Shown here: positions 9,049 through 17,863 of the stretch, piece by piece | Position numbering within the stretch: position 1 is the stretch's first letter | Layout of the letters: every line of letters begins with the position of its first letter | From: Fuscibacter oryzae | GTDB taxonomy: Bacteria; Pseudomonadota; Alphaproteobacteria; Rhodobacterales; Rhodobacteraceae | Assembly (NCBI RefSeq): GCF_016765795.1 | Contig: NZ_JAESVP010000003.1 | Coordinates: forward strand, 248,001 to 312,000 | Direction of reading: 5' to 3' | DNA: 64,000 bases | Program-made: the position numbers and the translations under genes | Notes under the pieces: model-generated | What the model was told of the DNA's origin: nothing | The model's database searches: none | The model's input: the letters and a program-made list of their open reading frames with translations, nothing else

Positions 9049-9954
9049 ATGGCCCCCGCAGGTTTAGGCCGCATACCGGTTGATTTCGCCGATTTGCGGA
9101 AGAACTATCCGACCTACAAAAAGCTGCCCGCCCATATCCAGAACTATATGGACGCGCTTAACAAAGACCTGCCCGAAGGCGCGCCCAAGAACACGCCCTG
9201 CTGCTTTCAGATCAGCGAGGCGTTCAATCTGTCGGGGCCGGAAACCAAGATCCCCGACCGCAGCTTTCGCCGGGCCACGGCAAAGCTGGGCAGCTTTCGC
9301 TATTTGGGTGCGGTGGATGAGTTGGAATATTATCTGACCGCCACTTTCGGCTCGGGTGAGGATATTCATCTGAAAAAGGGCAAGGGCACGCCCGCACAGC
9401 AGATGGCTGCGATGAAGTCGGCGATGACCGGGCGGCAGGGCCTTGTGCTGTTCCGGAATGGCGGCGCGGGTGTGCATGTCGAATTGTGGGACAATACCGA
9501 CATCGTGCAGAACGGTGCCCCGGCGTCAGACGGCTCGTCCATGAACCAGAGCTATCTTTTCGGCCAGCCGCGCGTGCTGTTCTGGCAGGCCAGTGGCGAC
9601 GACGGCCAAGACCCCTTGCCCGACTGGCTGACCGGCTGGTGGGATGTGTGGGACGGGCAGCAGTATTACTATTACCTGTCGCCCGAATACGTCGTGTCCT
9701 ACACCAAGAAGGAACCGCTGACCGCCCTGTCGCTGCCCGAACGCAACATGGTCAACGAAGGCACGGTGACGTTCAAGGATCTGAAGCTGACCTTCAACTG
9801 GAAGCCCGTCGGCAATGAGGCGACGGAAGAGGTGTTCACGGTGCCCTGGGGCTGCCCGGTGCGGATGGAGGGCACATCGAACCGTTTCGGCCCGTTGACC
9901 GCCACGCGCAAGTCAAGCTGGCCGACCGCCAAGGTCGCGCCGAAGAAGAAGTGA
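9049..9954 (+). CDS. Tae4-like peptidoglycan amidase with C-terminal extension
   Basis: 301-residue protein. Residues 10-175 resemble type VI secretion amidase effectors of the Tae4 group, NlpC/P60-like enzymes that cut peptidoglycan stem peptides. The catalytic cysteine would be C51 or C52 in NTPCCFQISEAFNLSG. The catalytic histidine is H143 in GVHVELWD, with D148 nearby, matching the usual His-x-(D/E)-LWD arrangement. An extra region of about 120 residues follows, beginning WLTGWWDVWDGQQYYYYL. No signal peptide is present, as expected for a secreted effector. No secretion components and no immunity gene lie nearby. The start at 9049 (ATG) is preferred over a GTG at 9022. Confidence 0.65.
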   Translation: MAPAGLGRIPVDFADLRKNYPTYKKLPAHIQNYMDALNKDLPEGAPKNTPCCFQISEAFNLSGPETKIPDRSFRRATAKLGSFRYLGAVDELEYYLTATFGSGEDIHLKKGKGTPAQQMAAMKSAMTGRQGLVLFRNGGAGVHVELWDNTDIVQNGAPASDGSSMNQSYLFGQPRVLFWQASGDDGQDPLPDWLTGWWDVWDGQQYYYYLSPEYVVSYTKKEPLTALSLPERNMVNEGTVTFKDLKLTFNWKPVGNEATEEVFTVPWGCPVRMEGTSNRFGPLTATRKSSWPTAKVAPKKK

Positions 9955-10032
9955 CCGCCTGCGCCTTATTGGCAGCTTGCCTAACCGCCCCGCCTGCGGC
10001 ATGACCATGCCGACCGCAGACGGGAGACGACC

Positions 10033-11064
10033 ATGACCCAGCATCGCATCGCCATCCTCGGCGCCTCTGGCTATACGGGGGCAGAACTTGTGCGCCTGAT
10101 TGCCACGCATCCGGCGATGAAGATCGTGGCCCTGTCGGCAGACCGCAAGGCTGGCATGGCCATGGATCAGGTCTTCCCCTTCCTGCGCCATCTGGACCTG
10201 CCGGTGCTGCAAAAGATCGACGAGATCGACTTTTCCGGCGTTGATCTGTGCTTTTGCGCGCTGCCCCATGCCACCACTCAAGTCGTGGTCAACGCCTTGC
10301 CGCGCAACCTGAAAATCGTCGATCTGTCGGCAGACTTCCGGCTGCGTGACCCGGCGGAATATGAAAAGTGGTATGGTCAGCCGCATACGGCGGTGGAGTT
10401 GCAGCGCGAGGCGGTTTACGGCCTGACGGAATTTTACCGCGACGAGATCAAGACCGCGCGGCTGGTCGCTGGCACAGGCTGCAACGCGGCCACCGGGCAA
10501 TTCGCCCTGCGCCCGCTGATTTCGGCGGGGGTGATTGATCTGGACAACATCCTGATCGACCTCAAGGCCGGGGTGTCGGGCGCGGGCCGGTCCTTGAAAG
10601 AAAACCTGCTGCATGCCGAATTGTCAGGCGGCACCCATACCTATTCGATGGGCGGCAAGCACCGTCATCTGGGCGAGTTCGATCAGGAGTTTTCCAAGAT
10701 CGCCGGTCGGCCGGTGCAGGTGCGGTTCTCTCCCCACCTGCTGCCGATGAACCGGGGCATTCTGGCGACGGTCTATGTCAAGGCCGACCCGCAGGTGGTG
10801 CATGCCACGCTGGCCAAGGCCTATGCGGCAGAGCCGTTCCTTAAGGTGCTGCCCTTTGGCGCGCTGCCTTCAACCCGCGACATTGCCGGTTCGAACTTTT
10901 GCCATCTGGGCGTGATCGGCGACCGGGTTCCCGGCCATGCCGTGGTGGTGGCGGTGCTGGACAACCTGACCAAGGGGTCGTCGGGGCAGGCGATCCAGAA
11001 TGCGAACCTGATGCTTGGGATCGAAGAAACCGCGGGTCTGATGCTGGCCCCGGTTTTCCCGTAA
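10033..11064 (+). CDS. argC: N-acetyl-gamma-glutamyl-phosphate reductase
   Basis: ArgC, 343 residues, reduces N-acetylglutamyl phosphate with NADPH in arginine synthesis. The N-terminal Rossmann motif is [14 protein letters not shown] (about 8-21). The catalytic cysteine is in [11 protein letters not shown] near residue 153, followed by the substrate-binding histidine in the [14 protein letters not shown] region. The C-terminal [13 protein letters not shown] and [17 protein letters not shown] blocks are strongly conserved in the type with a GYTG motif. The start has GGGAGACGACC upstream. It is an isolated arg gene here; the next gene is ccmE. Confidence 0.97.
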   Translation: MTQHRIAILGASGYTGAELVRLIATHPAMKIVALSADRKAGMAMDQVFPFLRHLDLPVLQKIDEIDFSGVDLCFCALPHATTQVVVNALPRNLKIVDLSADFRLRDPAEYEKWYGQPHTAVELQREAVYGLTEFYRDEIKTARLVAGTGCNAATGQFALRPLISAGVIDLDNILIDLKAGVSGAGRSLKENLLHAELSGGTHTYSMGGKHRHLGEFDQEFSKIAGRPVQVRFSPHLLPMNRGILATVYVKADPQVVHATLAKAYAAEPFLKVLPFGALPSTRDIAGSNFCHLGVIGDRVPGHAVVVAVLDNLTKGSSGQAIQNANLMLGIEETAGLMLAPVFP

Positions 11065-11130
11065 CCGATTGACCGCGATCAAGGCGCGCCCCGCGCCGGC
11101 ATGGCACCGGGGCGCAAAGAGGGCAGGGTG

Positions 11131-11610
11131 ATGGACGCAATCGCAAAGCGTGAATTCCGGGGCATGAAGGGGCTGAAGAAAAAGCGCCGGGTCCAGATCA
11201 TTCTCCTGGCCTTCGTGGCGCTGGCCTTGTCCACGGCGCTGATTGGTTATGCCATGCAGGATGGCATCAACTTTTTTCGCTCGCCCACGCAGGTCTCTGA
11301 ACAGCCCCCGGCGGTCGGAGAGGTGTTCCGCCTTGGTGGGCTGGTCGAAGAGGCCAGTCTGGTGCGCGGGCAGGGCGAGGCGATCACCTTTCGCGTAACG
11401 GATAACAACAAGATCGTCCCCGTGACCTATACCGGGATCCTGCCTGATCTTTTCGCCGAAGGGCAGGGCGTTGTCGCCACCGGGTCCATGCAAGGGGGCA
11501 CTTTTGTCGCGACCGAGATCCTTGCCAAGCATGACGAGACCTATATGCCCAAAGAGGTGATCGAGGCGCTGAAAGAACAGGGCACCTACGTCGAACCTGC
11601 GAAGAAATAA
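11131..11610 (+). CDS. ccmE: Cytochrome c maturation heme chaperone CcmE
   Basis: 159-residue periplasmic heme chaperone anchored by one transmembrane helix (about 22-42). The covalent heme-binding histidine is H134, followed by Y138, in ILAKHDETYMPKEV, matching the HXXXY motif known from E. coli (H130, Y134). The body is the OB-fold beta barrel. The ATG at 11131 is chosen because GAGGGCAGGG precedes it; the frame extends to 11101 without a better signal. It is separated from ccmABCDG at 42.2-45.0 kb by about 31 kb, so the maturation system is split. CcmF and CcmH are not in the window. Confidence 0.93.
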   Translation: MDAIAKREFRGMKGLKKKRRVQIILLAFVALALSTALIGYAMQDGINFFRSPTQVSEQPPAVGEVFRLGGLVEEASLVRGQGEAITFRVTDNNKIVPVTYTGILPDLFAEGQGVVATGSMQGGTFVATEILAKHDETYMPKEVIEALKEQGTYVEPAKK

Positions 11611-11699
11611 CGCCCCCGGCGGCTGGCAGCGTGCGCCGCCCTCAGCCCCGCTTAACCGCCCTGCCGCACCCTGCCACCTTGGGGAGCGGAAGGGGCAAG

Positions 11700-12311
11700 A
11701 TGAAATCGGTAGAGGAATTGGCGCAAGACATCGTTGCGCGCGAGGGCGGTTTTGTGAACGACCCGGCCGATCCGGGCGGGGCGACCAACCATGGGGTCAC
11801 CCTGGGAACGCTGCGCCGCCTTGGCATTGATGTGAACGGCGATGACAGGGTTGACGTCAAGGATGTGCAGCGCCTGACCGAGCAGCAGGCGAGGCAGATT
11901 TTTATCGAACATTACTGGCGGCGCACCGGGGTTTCGGCGCTGCCAGAGGCGCTGCAACCGTCGGTTTTCGATATGTATGTCAATGCTGGCGGCAATGCGG
12001 TGCGGGTGTTGCAGCGCCTGTTGACCGACATGGGCTTTGCTTGTGATGCCGATGGGGCAATCGGCCCTCAGACCATCCGCGCGGCCCAGATGGCCTATGA
12101 GGCGGCGCCTAGCCATCTGGTCGATGCCTATGGCATAGCGCGGCGGAACTATTACTACAGCCTGGCCGATGCCCGTCCGGCCAGCCGGAAATTCGCCACC
12201 CGCCGCGATGGCAGCAAGGGCGGCTGGATTCTGCGCGCCGAAGAGTTCATTGCCCCGAAATACCGCCTGTCGGATGCCCAGCATCGGGCGCGGGTGGCAG
12301 CATGGGCGTGA
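11700..12311 (+). CDS. GH108-type endolysin (gene-transfer-agent lysis type)
   Basis: 203-residue peptidoglycan hydrolase of the glycosyl hydrolase 108 family. The catalytic glutamate is E15 in the signature EGGFVNDPADPGGATNHGVT, and a peptidoglycan-binding-like helical region forms the C-terminus (about 105-190). Residues 44-55 read DVNGDDRVDVKD, a perfect EF-hand/dockerin-type calcium loop. The next gene is a holin overlapping by ten bases. In Rhodobacter capsulatus an endolysin/holin pair outside the main particle cluster releases gene transfer agents, and this pair matches that type. The start has GGAAGGGGCAAG upstream. The only CtrA-like half-site I see ahead is TTAACC at 11653. Confidence 0.88.
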   Translation: MKSVEELAQDIVAREGGFVNDPADPGGATNHGVTLGTLRRLGIDVNGDDRVDVKDVQRLTEQQARQIFIEHYWRRTGVSALPEALQPSVFDMYVNAGGNAVRVLQRLLTDMGFACDADGAIGPQTIRAAQMAYEAAPSHLVDAYGIARRNYYYSLADARPASRKFATRRDGSKGGWILRAEEFIAPKYRLSDAQHRARVAAWA

Positions 12312-12799
12312 TTGGTCAGATTCTTGGCAGCCCCTCGGCGGTGTCTGCCATTGGCGATACGGTCAAGGGGGTGGCAGAGGTTTTCACCCCCTCGGCCACC
12401 AAGCGGATGGAGCTGTCGGCCAAGGCGCAGATGGCGGCGCTGGATGAATTCGGGGCAGAATTCGCCAACCCGTCCCTTAGCGGGTTTGATCGGCTGATCA
12501 ACGGGTTGAACCGGCTGCCACGGCCCTTGCTGGCCTTTGGCACCATTGGTCTGTTCATCTATGCGATGATCGATCCGCAGGCCTTTGCCGGGCGGATGGT
12601 GGGGCTGAATGCGGTGCCAGAGCCGCTTTGGTGGCTGCTTGGGGCAGTGGTCGCCTTTTACTTCGGCGCGCGTGAGACGTTTTATTTTCGCAACCGCCCG
12701 GGCACCGCCACTGGCTTTCCCAGCCAACCCACCGACAGCACGGGGCCGCAAGATGACAACCCCGCGCTGACCGACTGGCGGGCGGGGCAAGCGCAGTAA
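12302..12799 (+). CDS. Holin of the GTA_holin_3TM family
   Basis: 165-residue membrane protein of the 3TM holin family first defined from gene transfer agents. The N-terminal half (MGVIGQILGSPSAV..., MELSAKAQMAALDEFGAEF) is amphipathic. The block GFDRLINGLNRLPRPLLA leads into hydrophobic segments at about 80-98 and 110-130, the second containing VPEPLWWLLGAVVAFYFGARE. Holins form membrane holes that let the endolysin reach the wall. Its start overlaps the endolysin's last codons (ATG within the final ten bases), implying translational coupling. phoR begins 61 bases after its stop with only a weak hairpin (CGGCCC/GGGCCG, 12816-12838) between. Confidence 0.88.
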   Translation: MGVIGQILGSPSAVSAIGDTVKGVAEVFTPSATKRMELSAKAQMAALDEFGAEFANPSLSGFDRLINGLNRLPRPLLAFGTIGLFIYAMIDPQAFAGRMVGLNAVPEPLWWLLGAVVAFYFGARETFYFRNRPGTATGFPSQPTDSTGPQDDNPALTDWRAGQAQ

Positions 12800-12860
12800 C
12801 CTCTGGCGATGATCTCGGCCCGCCGTTAGGAAGGGCCGGGACAGCGCTTGGGGGCAGCAG

Positions 12861-13877
12861 ATGAACGACGGCTCTGACAATGTGATCGCAGGCGTGCCAA
12901 TTCCGGTTGTGCTGATCGGGGCGGATGACCGGGTTGAAGCGGCGAACCCGGCGGCGCAGGCCTTGTTTGGTTCCGCCATCGTTGGGCGGCATCATGTGCT
13001 GTCGTTTCGCCAGCCCGAAGTCGTCGCGGCCATCGCTGCGGCGCGGTCTGGTCAGGCGGGGCGCGCGCGCCTGATTACGCAGGGCGAAACCCAGGACGGG
13101 GTGCATGAGGTCACGGTCACCCCGGTGGGCGAACGCGTCGTGCTGGCGTTCGAAGACCATTCCGCTTTGGCGCAGATGGACCAGATGCGCCGTGATTTCG
13201 TGGCCAATGTCAGCCACGAATTGCGCACCCCCCTGACCGCGATGATCGGCTTTATCGAAACCCTGCAAGGCCCGGCCAAAGAAGACACCCGCGCACGAGA
13301 GCGTTTTTTGGGCATCATGGCGCGCGAGGCGGAACGGATGAACCGCCTTGTCCGTGACCTTCTGCACCTGAGCCGGGTTGAGGCGGAAGAGCGGGTTCGC
13401 CCTTCGGATGAGGTGGATCTGGCGGCCCTGACCCGCAGCGCTGCTGCCATGCTGAAGCCGGTGGCAGAGGAGGGCCGGGTGACGATTCGACTGGAAGGCA
13501 CAGACACGCCGGTTCTGCTGCGCGCTGATTCGGACCAGATGATGCAGGTCTTGTCCAATCTGATCGAGAATGCGGTGAAATACGGCAGCCCGCCCGGTGC
13601 GACCGTAACGGCGCGAATCGCGCGCGAGAACGGCCCGCGCGGCCCCCTGCTGCGGCTGTCGGTTTCCGATCAGGGCGAAGGGATCGATGCCCAGCATCTG
13701 CCGCGCCTGACAGAGCGGTTTTACCGCGTGGACAGCCACCGTTCGCGCGAAAAGGGCGGTACGGGGCTGGGCCTGGCCATCGTCAAGCACATCATCAGCC
13801 GCCATCGCGGCCGCCTGATCATCGAAAGCGAAAAGGGCAAGGGCAGCCGGTTTTCGATGCTGTTGCCGCTCGACTAG
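12861..13877 (+). CDS. phoR: Phosphate regulon sensor histidine kinase PhoR
   Basis: 338-residue sensor kinase. Residues 8-100 look like a PAS domain. The dimerisation/phosphoacceptor helix carries H119 in FVANVSHELRTPLTAM. The ATPase domain has N-box LIENAVKYG, G1 VSDQGEGID, and G2 GGTGLGLAIVKHI. No membrane-spanning segment is visible, unlike E. coli PhoR, so it may sense through contact with Pst/PhoU. It lies upstream of the Pho box and pstSCAB-phoU-phoB on the same strand. PhoR phosphorylates PhoB when phosphate is scarce. The gene follows the lysis pair closely, so some co-transcription with it is possible. Confidence 0.93.
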   Translation: MNDGSDNVIAGVPIPVVLIGADDRVEAANPAAQALFGSAIVGRHHVLSFRQPEVVAAIAAARSGQAGRARLITQGETQDGVHEVTVTPVGERVVLAFEDHSALAQMDQMRRDFVANVSHELRTPLTAMIGFIETLQGPAKEDTRARERFLGIMAREAERMNRLVRDLLHLSRVEAEERVRPSDEVDLAALTRSAAAMLKPVAEEGRVTIRLEGTDTPVLLRADSDQMMQVLSNLIENAVKYGSPPGATVTARIARENGPRGPLLRLSVSDQGEGIDAQHLPRLTERFYRVDSHRSREKGGTGLGLAIVKHIISRHRGRLIIESEKGKGSRFSMLLPLD

Positions 13878-13879
13878 CG

Positions 13880-13908
13880 CTGTCATCTAACTGTTACAGT
13901 TCTGTCGC
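13880..13908 (+). promoter_or_regulatory. Pho box of three direct heptamers upstream of pstS
   Basis: Three 7-base direct repeats at 11-base intervals, CTGTCAT (13880-13886), CTGTTAC (13891-13897) and CTGTCGC (13902-13908), separated by 4-base spacers. This matches the PhoB-binding consensus CTGTCAT-N4-CTGTCAC. It lies 79 bases ahead of the pstS start and three bases after the phoR stop, so it should drive pstS and downstream genes under phosphate limitation. Confidence 0.88.
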
Positions 13909-13986
13909 AAAACCGAAGCCATGCGGCCCTAGACGGAGCAGCGACGGAGGGGCAAACGGCCCCCCGCGCGACAGACGGAGACAAAG

Positions 13987-15042
13987 ATGTCCTTCATGAA
14001 ACTTTCGGTCTCGACCGCTGCGATCATCGCAGCCTCGACCTTCGCGGCCTCGGCCCGCGACCAGATCCAGATTTCCGGTTCCTCGACCGTGCTGCCCTAT
14101 GCCACCATCGTCGCCGAAGCCTTTGGCGAAAACACCGATTTCGCGACCCCGGTCGTTGAAGGCGGCGGTTCGGGTGCCGGCCGCAAGAAGCTGTGCGAAG
14201 GCGTAGGCGAAAACACCATCGACATCGCCAACTCGTCCAGCCGCATCAAGCAGTCGGACATCGACCTGTGCAAAACCAATGGCGTCAATGACATCATGGA
14301 AGTGCGCATCGGCTATGATGGCATCGTGTTCGCCAGCGACATCGCCGGCCCCGACTTTGCCCTGACCCCGGCTGACCTGTATGGTGCGCTGGCCGCCAAT
14401 GTCGCCAAGGATGGCGCTGTGGCTGCGAATGCTGCCAAGTCGTGGAAAGACGTGAACGCCGCCCTGCCGGATCAGGCGCTGCAACTGTTCATCCCGGGCA
14501 CCAAGCACGGCACGCGTGAAGTGTTCGACACCAAGGTGATCGAAGAGGGCTGCAAGGCCACCGGCGCTTATGACCTGTTCCTGGCGGCTTCGACCGGCGC
14601 GGATGACGACGCCAAGAAGAAAGACGCCGTTGCCAAGTGCAACGAGCTGCGCACCGATGGCGTTTCGGTTGATATCGACGGCGACTACACCGAAACTTTG
14701 GCCCGTCTGGACGCCAACAAGACCGCCGTTGGCGTGTTCGGTCTGTCGTTCTACGAAAACAACACCGACAAGCTGAAGGTTGCCACCATCGACGGCATCG
14801 TTCCTTCGGTTGATACGATTGCCAAGGGTGAATACCCGGTGTCGCGCCCGCTGTTCTTCTATGTGAAGAAGGCCCATATTGGCGTGATCCCCGGCCTGAA
14901 GGAATACATCCAGTTCTTCGTGTCGGACGAGATGGCTGGCCCGGATGGTGTGCTGGCTGGCTATGGTCTGGTTCCCGATCCGGAGCTGGCGGCGACTCAG
15001 GCGGCTGTTGAAGCCGAAACTCCGATGGCTCCGCTGCAATAA
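13987..15042 (+). CDS. pstS: Phosphate ABC transporter substrate-binding protein PstS
   Basis: 351-residue periplasmic binding protein with an N-terminal signal (about 1-22, KLSVSTAAIIAASTFAASA). Phosphate-contacting loops include ISGSSTVLPY near the N-terminus, EGGGSGAGRKKLCEG, and the PGTKHGTREVF loop. Cysteines occur at LCEG, LCKTN and AKCNELR, typical of the alphaproteobacterial long form. It delivers phosphate to PstC/PstA. Being first after the Pho box, it is likely the most highly expressed gene of the operon. The Ala/Glu-rich C-terminus is variable. Confidence 0.95.
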   Translation: MSFMKLSVSTAAIIAASTFAASARDQIQISGSSTVLPYATIVAEAFGENTDFATPVVEGGGSGAGRKKLCEGVGENTIDIANSSSRIKQSDIDLCKTNGVNDIMEVRIGYDGIVFASDIAGPDFALTPADLYGALAANVAKDGAVAANAAKSWKDVNAALPDQALQLFIPGTKHGTREVFDTKVIEEGCKATGAYDLFLAASTGADDDAKKKDAVAKCNELRTDGVSVDIDGDYTETLARLDANKTAVGVFGLSFYENNTDKLKVATIDGIVPSVDTIAKGEYPVSRPLFFYVKKAHIGVIPGLKEYIQFFVSDEMAGPDGVLAGYGLVPDPELAATQAAVEAETPMAPLQ

Positions 15043-15104
15043 TCGACTGACAGGGGGCGCGGGATGATCCGCGCCCCCGAACCTCCCATTTCCGAAAGAT
15101 CGCC

Positions 15105-16553
15105 ATGAGCACCGGCCTCCTGACGCTTCTCGTTGCAGCCCTTGCCATTCTGGGCATGGTCATGGGGCGCAGCCGCGCCGTGGCCACCGCAGGGGGCGAT
15201 ATACGCAAGCTGCACTCGCTGCCCTTCTTTTATGGTCGCTTTACCGCCTTGCTTACGGCTGTTCCGGCCTTTTTGCTGATCATCGTCTGGCTGCTGGCGC
15301 AGCCGCTGATCGTGGAAAACAAGGCTGCTGCCCTGCTGTCGCCCGCCGATATTCCTGACGGATCGTCGAAGGCGCTGGTGATGACCGATGTGCGCCGTAT
15401 CGCCGAAGGGCTTGATCGGCTGACCGAATCCCGCACTGATATTCCGGCGCTCAAGGCTGATCCGGCCGCTCTGAAGGCTGCGATGAACGCTGCCGGTGTG
15501 GCGCTCCAAACTGACCCGGCCCCTTCGGTCATTGAGGCGGCAGAGGCGCTGCGCGAGGCGCAGGGCCGGTCGCGCCTGTATCTGTCGATCGCGGCGGGCA
15601 TCGTCGCCTTGGGCGGCTTTGCCTGGGGCGTCAGCCGGATCAAGCCGGAATTCCGCGCCCGCAACGCGACCGAGATTTTCACCATGTGGCTGCTGATCGG
15701 CTGTTCGCTGATCGCGGTTCTGACCACGGTGGGCATCGTCGCCTCTATGCTATTCGAGACGGGCCATTTCTTCCGCCTTTACCCCGCCAAGGATTTCTTC
15801 TTCTCGACGACCTGGTCGCCCAAGTTCGGCGGCGGATCATCGCTGGGCATCATTCCGCTGGTCTGGGGCACGCTTTATGTGTCGTTCATCGCGCTGCTGG
15901 TTGCGGTGCCCGTGGGGTTGATGAGTGCGATTTACCTGGCGGAATATGCCAGCAAGCGTACCCGCGCCTGGGTAAAGCCCGCGATTGAAATTCTGGCCGG
16001 TATCCCGACCATCGTTTACGGCCTGTTCGCGCTGATCACCGTTGGCCCGCTGCTGCGCGACTGGATCGCACAACCCGCGGGTTTGGGTGACAGCTCGTCC
16101 TCGGTCATGACGGCGGGCCTGGTCATGGGGATCATGGTCATTCCCTTCGTCTCTTCGCTGTCCGATGACATCATCAACGCCGTGCCGCAAAGCTTGCGCG
16201 ACGGCTCGCTTGGTCTTGGTGCCACGCCGTCCGAAACCGTGCGTCAGGTGGTGATGCCCGCCGCATTGCCCGGCATCGTCGGCGCGGTTCTGCTGGCCGC
16301 AAGCCGCGCGATTGGGGAAACCATGATCGTGGTTATGGGGGCGGGGGCTGCTGCGAAACTCAGCCTAAACCCGTTCGAGGCGATGACCACTGTCACGGTG
16401 AAAATCGTCAGCCAACTGACCGGCGACACCGAATTTGCCAGCCCCGAAACGCTGGTTGCCTTTGCCCTGGGCCTGACGCTGTTCACGCTGACCTTGGCGC
16501 TGAATATTCTGGCCCTCTACATCGTCCGCAAATACCGGGAGCAATACGAATGA
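15105..16553 (+). CDS. pstC: Phosphate ABC transporter permease PstC (long form)
   Basis: 482-residue inner-membrane permease, much longer than E. coli PstC (319). The extra N-terminal part has a hydrophobic start (1-20), a helix at about 42-65, and a soluble stretch of about 80 residues before a helix near 155. The conserved core holds six helices and the EAA-like loop IPFVSSLSDDIINAVPQSLRDGSLGLGATPSETV. The long form is usual in alphaproteobacteria. The stop overlaps the pstA start by four bases (ATGA), so the two permeases are translationally coupled. Confidence 0.95.
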   Translation: MSTGLLTLLVAALAILGMVMGRSRAVATAGGDIRKLHSLPFFYGRFTALLTAVPAFLLIIVWLLAQPLIVENKAAALLSPADIPDGSSKALVMTDVRRIAEGLDRLTESRTDIPALKADPAALKAAMNAAGVALQTDPAPSVIEAAEALREAQGRSRLYLSIAAGIVALGGFAWGVSRIKPEFRARNATEIFTMWLLIGCSLIAVLTTVGIVASMLFETGHFFRLYPAKDFFFSTTWSPKFGGGSSLGIIPLVWGTLYVSFIALLVAVPVGLMSAIYLAEYASKRTRAWVKPAIEILAGIPTIVYGLFALITVGPLLRDWIAQPAGLGDSSSSVMTAGLVMGIMVIPFVSSLSDDIINAVPQSLRDGSLGLGATPSETVRQVVMPAALPGIVGAVLLAASRAIGETMIVVMGAGAAAKLSLNPFEAMTTVTVKIVSQLTGDTEFASPETLVAFALGLTLFTLTLALNILALYIVRKYREQYE

Positions 16554-17851
16554 GCGGCTCGCTCTTCACACTCGACGCACGCACCAAGGCGCGCAACGCC
16601 GCCGAGCGCCGGTTCCGGGCCTATGGGCTGGGTGCCATCGTCATCGCCTTGCTTGCACTGGTCTGGCTGTTGATCTCGATCTTTTCGGCAGGCCTTCCGG
16701 CCTTCCGCCAGACCTTCCTGACCTTTCCGGTTACGCTGGATGCTTCACAGCTCGACAAATCGGGCACGGGCGATGTGGCGCAACTGTCAAAGATCACGAC
16801 CATCACCTATGCCAAGATTCTGGGTCAATCGCTGGAGGCGGCGATTGCCGCCAAGGGGATTGATCTGGGCGGCGCAAAGCCCAAGCAGGTCGCCGATCTG
16901 ATATCGCAGGAATCGGCGGCGACCCTGCGCAGCAAGGTCATGGCCGACCCGGCGCTTATCGGCACCACCATCGACTTTACCACCCTCGCCTCGGGCCGGA
17001 TCGATGGCTATTACAAGGGCCGCGTCACCATGGACAGCGCGGCACTGGACAAGAACACCTCGCCCGAACAACTGCGGTTGGCTGACAAGCTGAAAGAGGC
17101 GGGCATGCTTGCGGTGCGGTTCAACACCGGCTTTCTGACCATGCCCGACGCGTCGGACAAGCGGCCAGAGGCGGCGGGCCTTGGCATCGCGATCCTCGGC
17201 TCGTTCATGATCATGGCGGTGGTGCTGGTCTTGTCCTTGCCCATCGGGGTTGCCGCCTCGATCTATCTTGAGGAATTTGCGCCGAAAAACTGGATCACTG
17301 ACCTGATCGAGGTGAACATCGCCAACCTCGCGGCCGTGCCCTCCATCGTTTACGGTATCCTTGGCCTTGCGATCTTCATCAACTTTGCCGGGCTGCCGCA
17401 ATCGGCGCCTATCGTCGGCGGCCTTGTGCTGACGCTGATGACCCTGCCGCGCATCATCATCCCGACCCGCGCGGCCCTGAAAGCCGTGCCGCCCAGCATC
17501 CGCGATGCGGCGCTGGGGGTGGGGGCCAGCCGGTTGCAGACCGTGTTCCACCACGTTCTGCCGCTGGCGATGCCCGGTATCCTGACCGGCATGATCATTG
17601 GTCTGGCGCAGGCTTTGGGGGAAACCGCACCGCTGCTGCTGATCGGCATGGTTGCCTTTGTGCGCGACGTTCCGGGCGGGTTGTTCGATCCGGCCTCGGC
17701 CCTGCCGGTGCAGGTTTATAACTGGACCCAACGCGGCGATCCGGGCTTTGTCGAGCGTGCTTCTGGTGCCATCATCGTCCTGCTTGTCTTCCTTATCATC
17801 ATGAACACGGCCGCCATCATCCTGCGCCGCAAGTTCGAACGCCGCTGGTAG
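16550..17851 (+). CDS. pstA: Phosphate ABC transporter permease PstA (long form)
   Basis: 433-residue permease partner of PstC. The first 140 residues, with one helix at about 27-50 and a soluble domain, correspond to the alphaproteobacterial N-terminal extension known as DUF3333. The rest is the six-helix MetI-like core with the EAA loop RIIIPTRAALKAVPPSIRDAALGVGAS. Four-base overlap with pstC. The soluble domain would face the periplasm between two helices and may contact PstS; that is inference from topology. Confidence 0.95.
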   Translation: MSGSLFTLDARTKARNAAERRFRAYGLGAIVIALLALVWLLISIFSAGLPAFRQTFLTFPVTLDASQLDKSGTGDVAQLSKITTITYAKILGQSLEAAIAAKGIDLGGAKPKQVADLISQESAATLRSKVMADPALIGTTIDFTTLASGRIDGYYKGRVTMDSAALDKNTSPEQLRLADKLKEAGMLAVRFNTGFLTMPDASDKRPEAAGLGIAILGSFMIMAVVLVLSLPIGVAASIYLEEFAPKNWITDLIEVNIANLAAVPSIVYGILGLAIFINFAGLPQSAPIVGGLVLTLMTLPRIIIPTRAALKAVPPSIRDAALGVGASRLQTVFHHVLPLAMPGILTGMIIGLAQALGETAPLLLIGMVAFVRDVPGGLFDPASALPVQVYNWTQRGDPGFVERASGAIIVLLVFLIIMNTAAIILRRKFERRW

Positions 17852-17863
17852 AAGGGGGCCAAC

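Noticed and set aside
11700-12799. Remnant of an ordinary prophage lysis module
   Set aside because: The holin family and endolysin type fit gene-transfer-agent release and no other phage gene is nearby.
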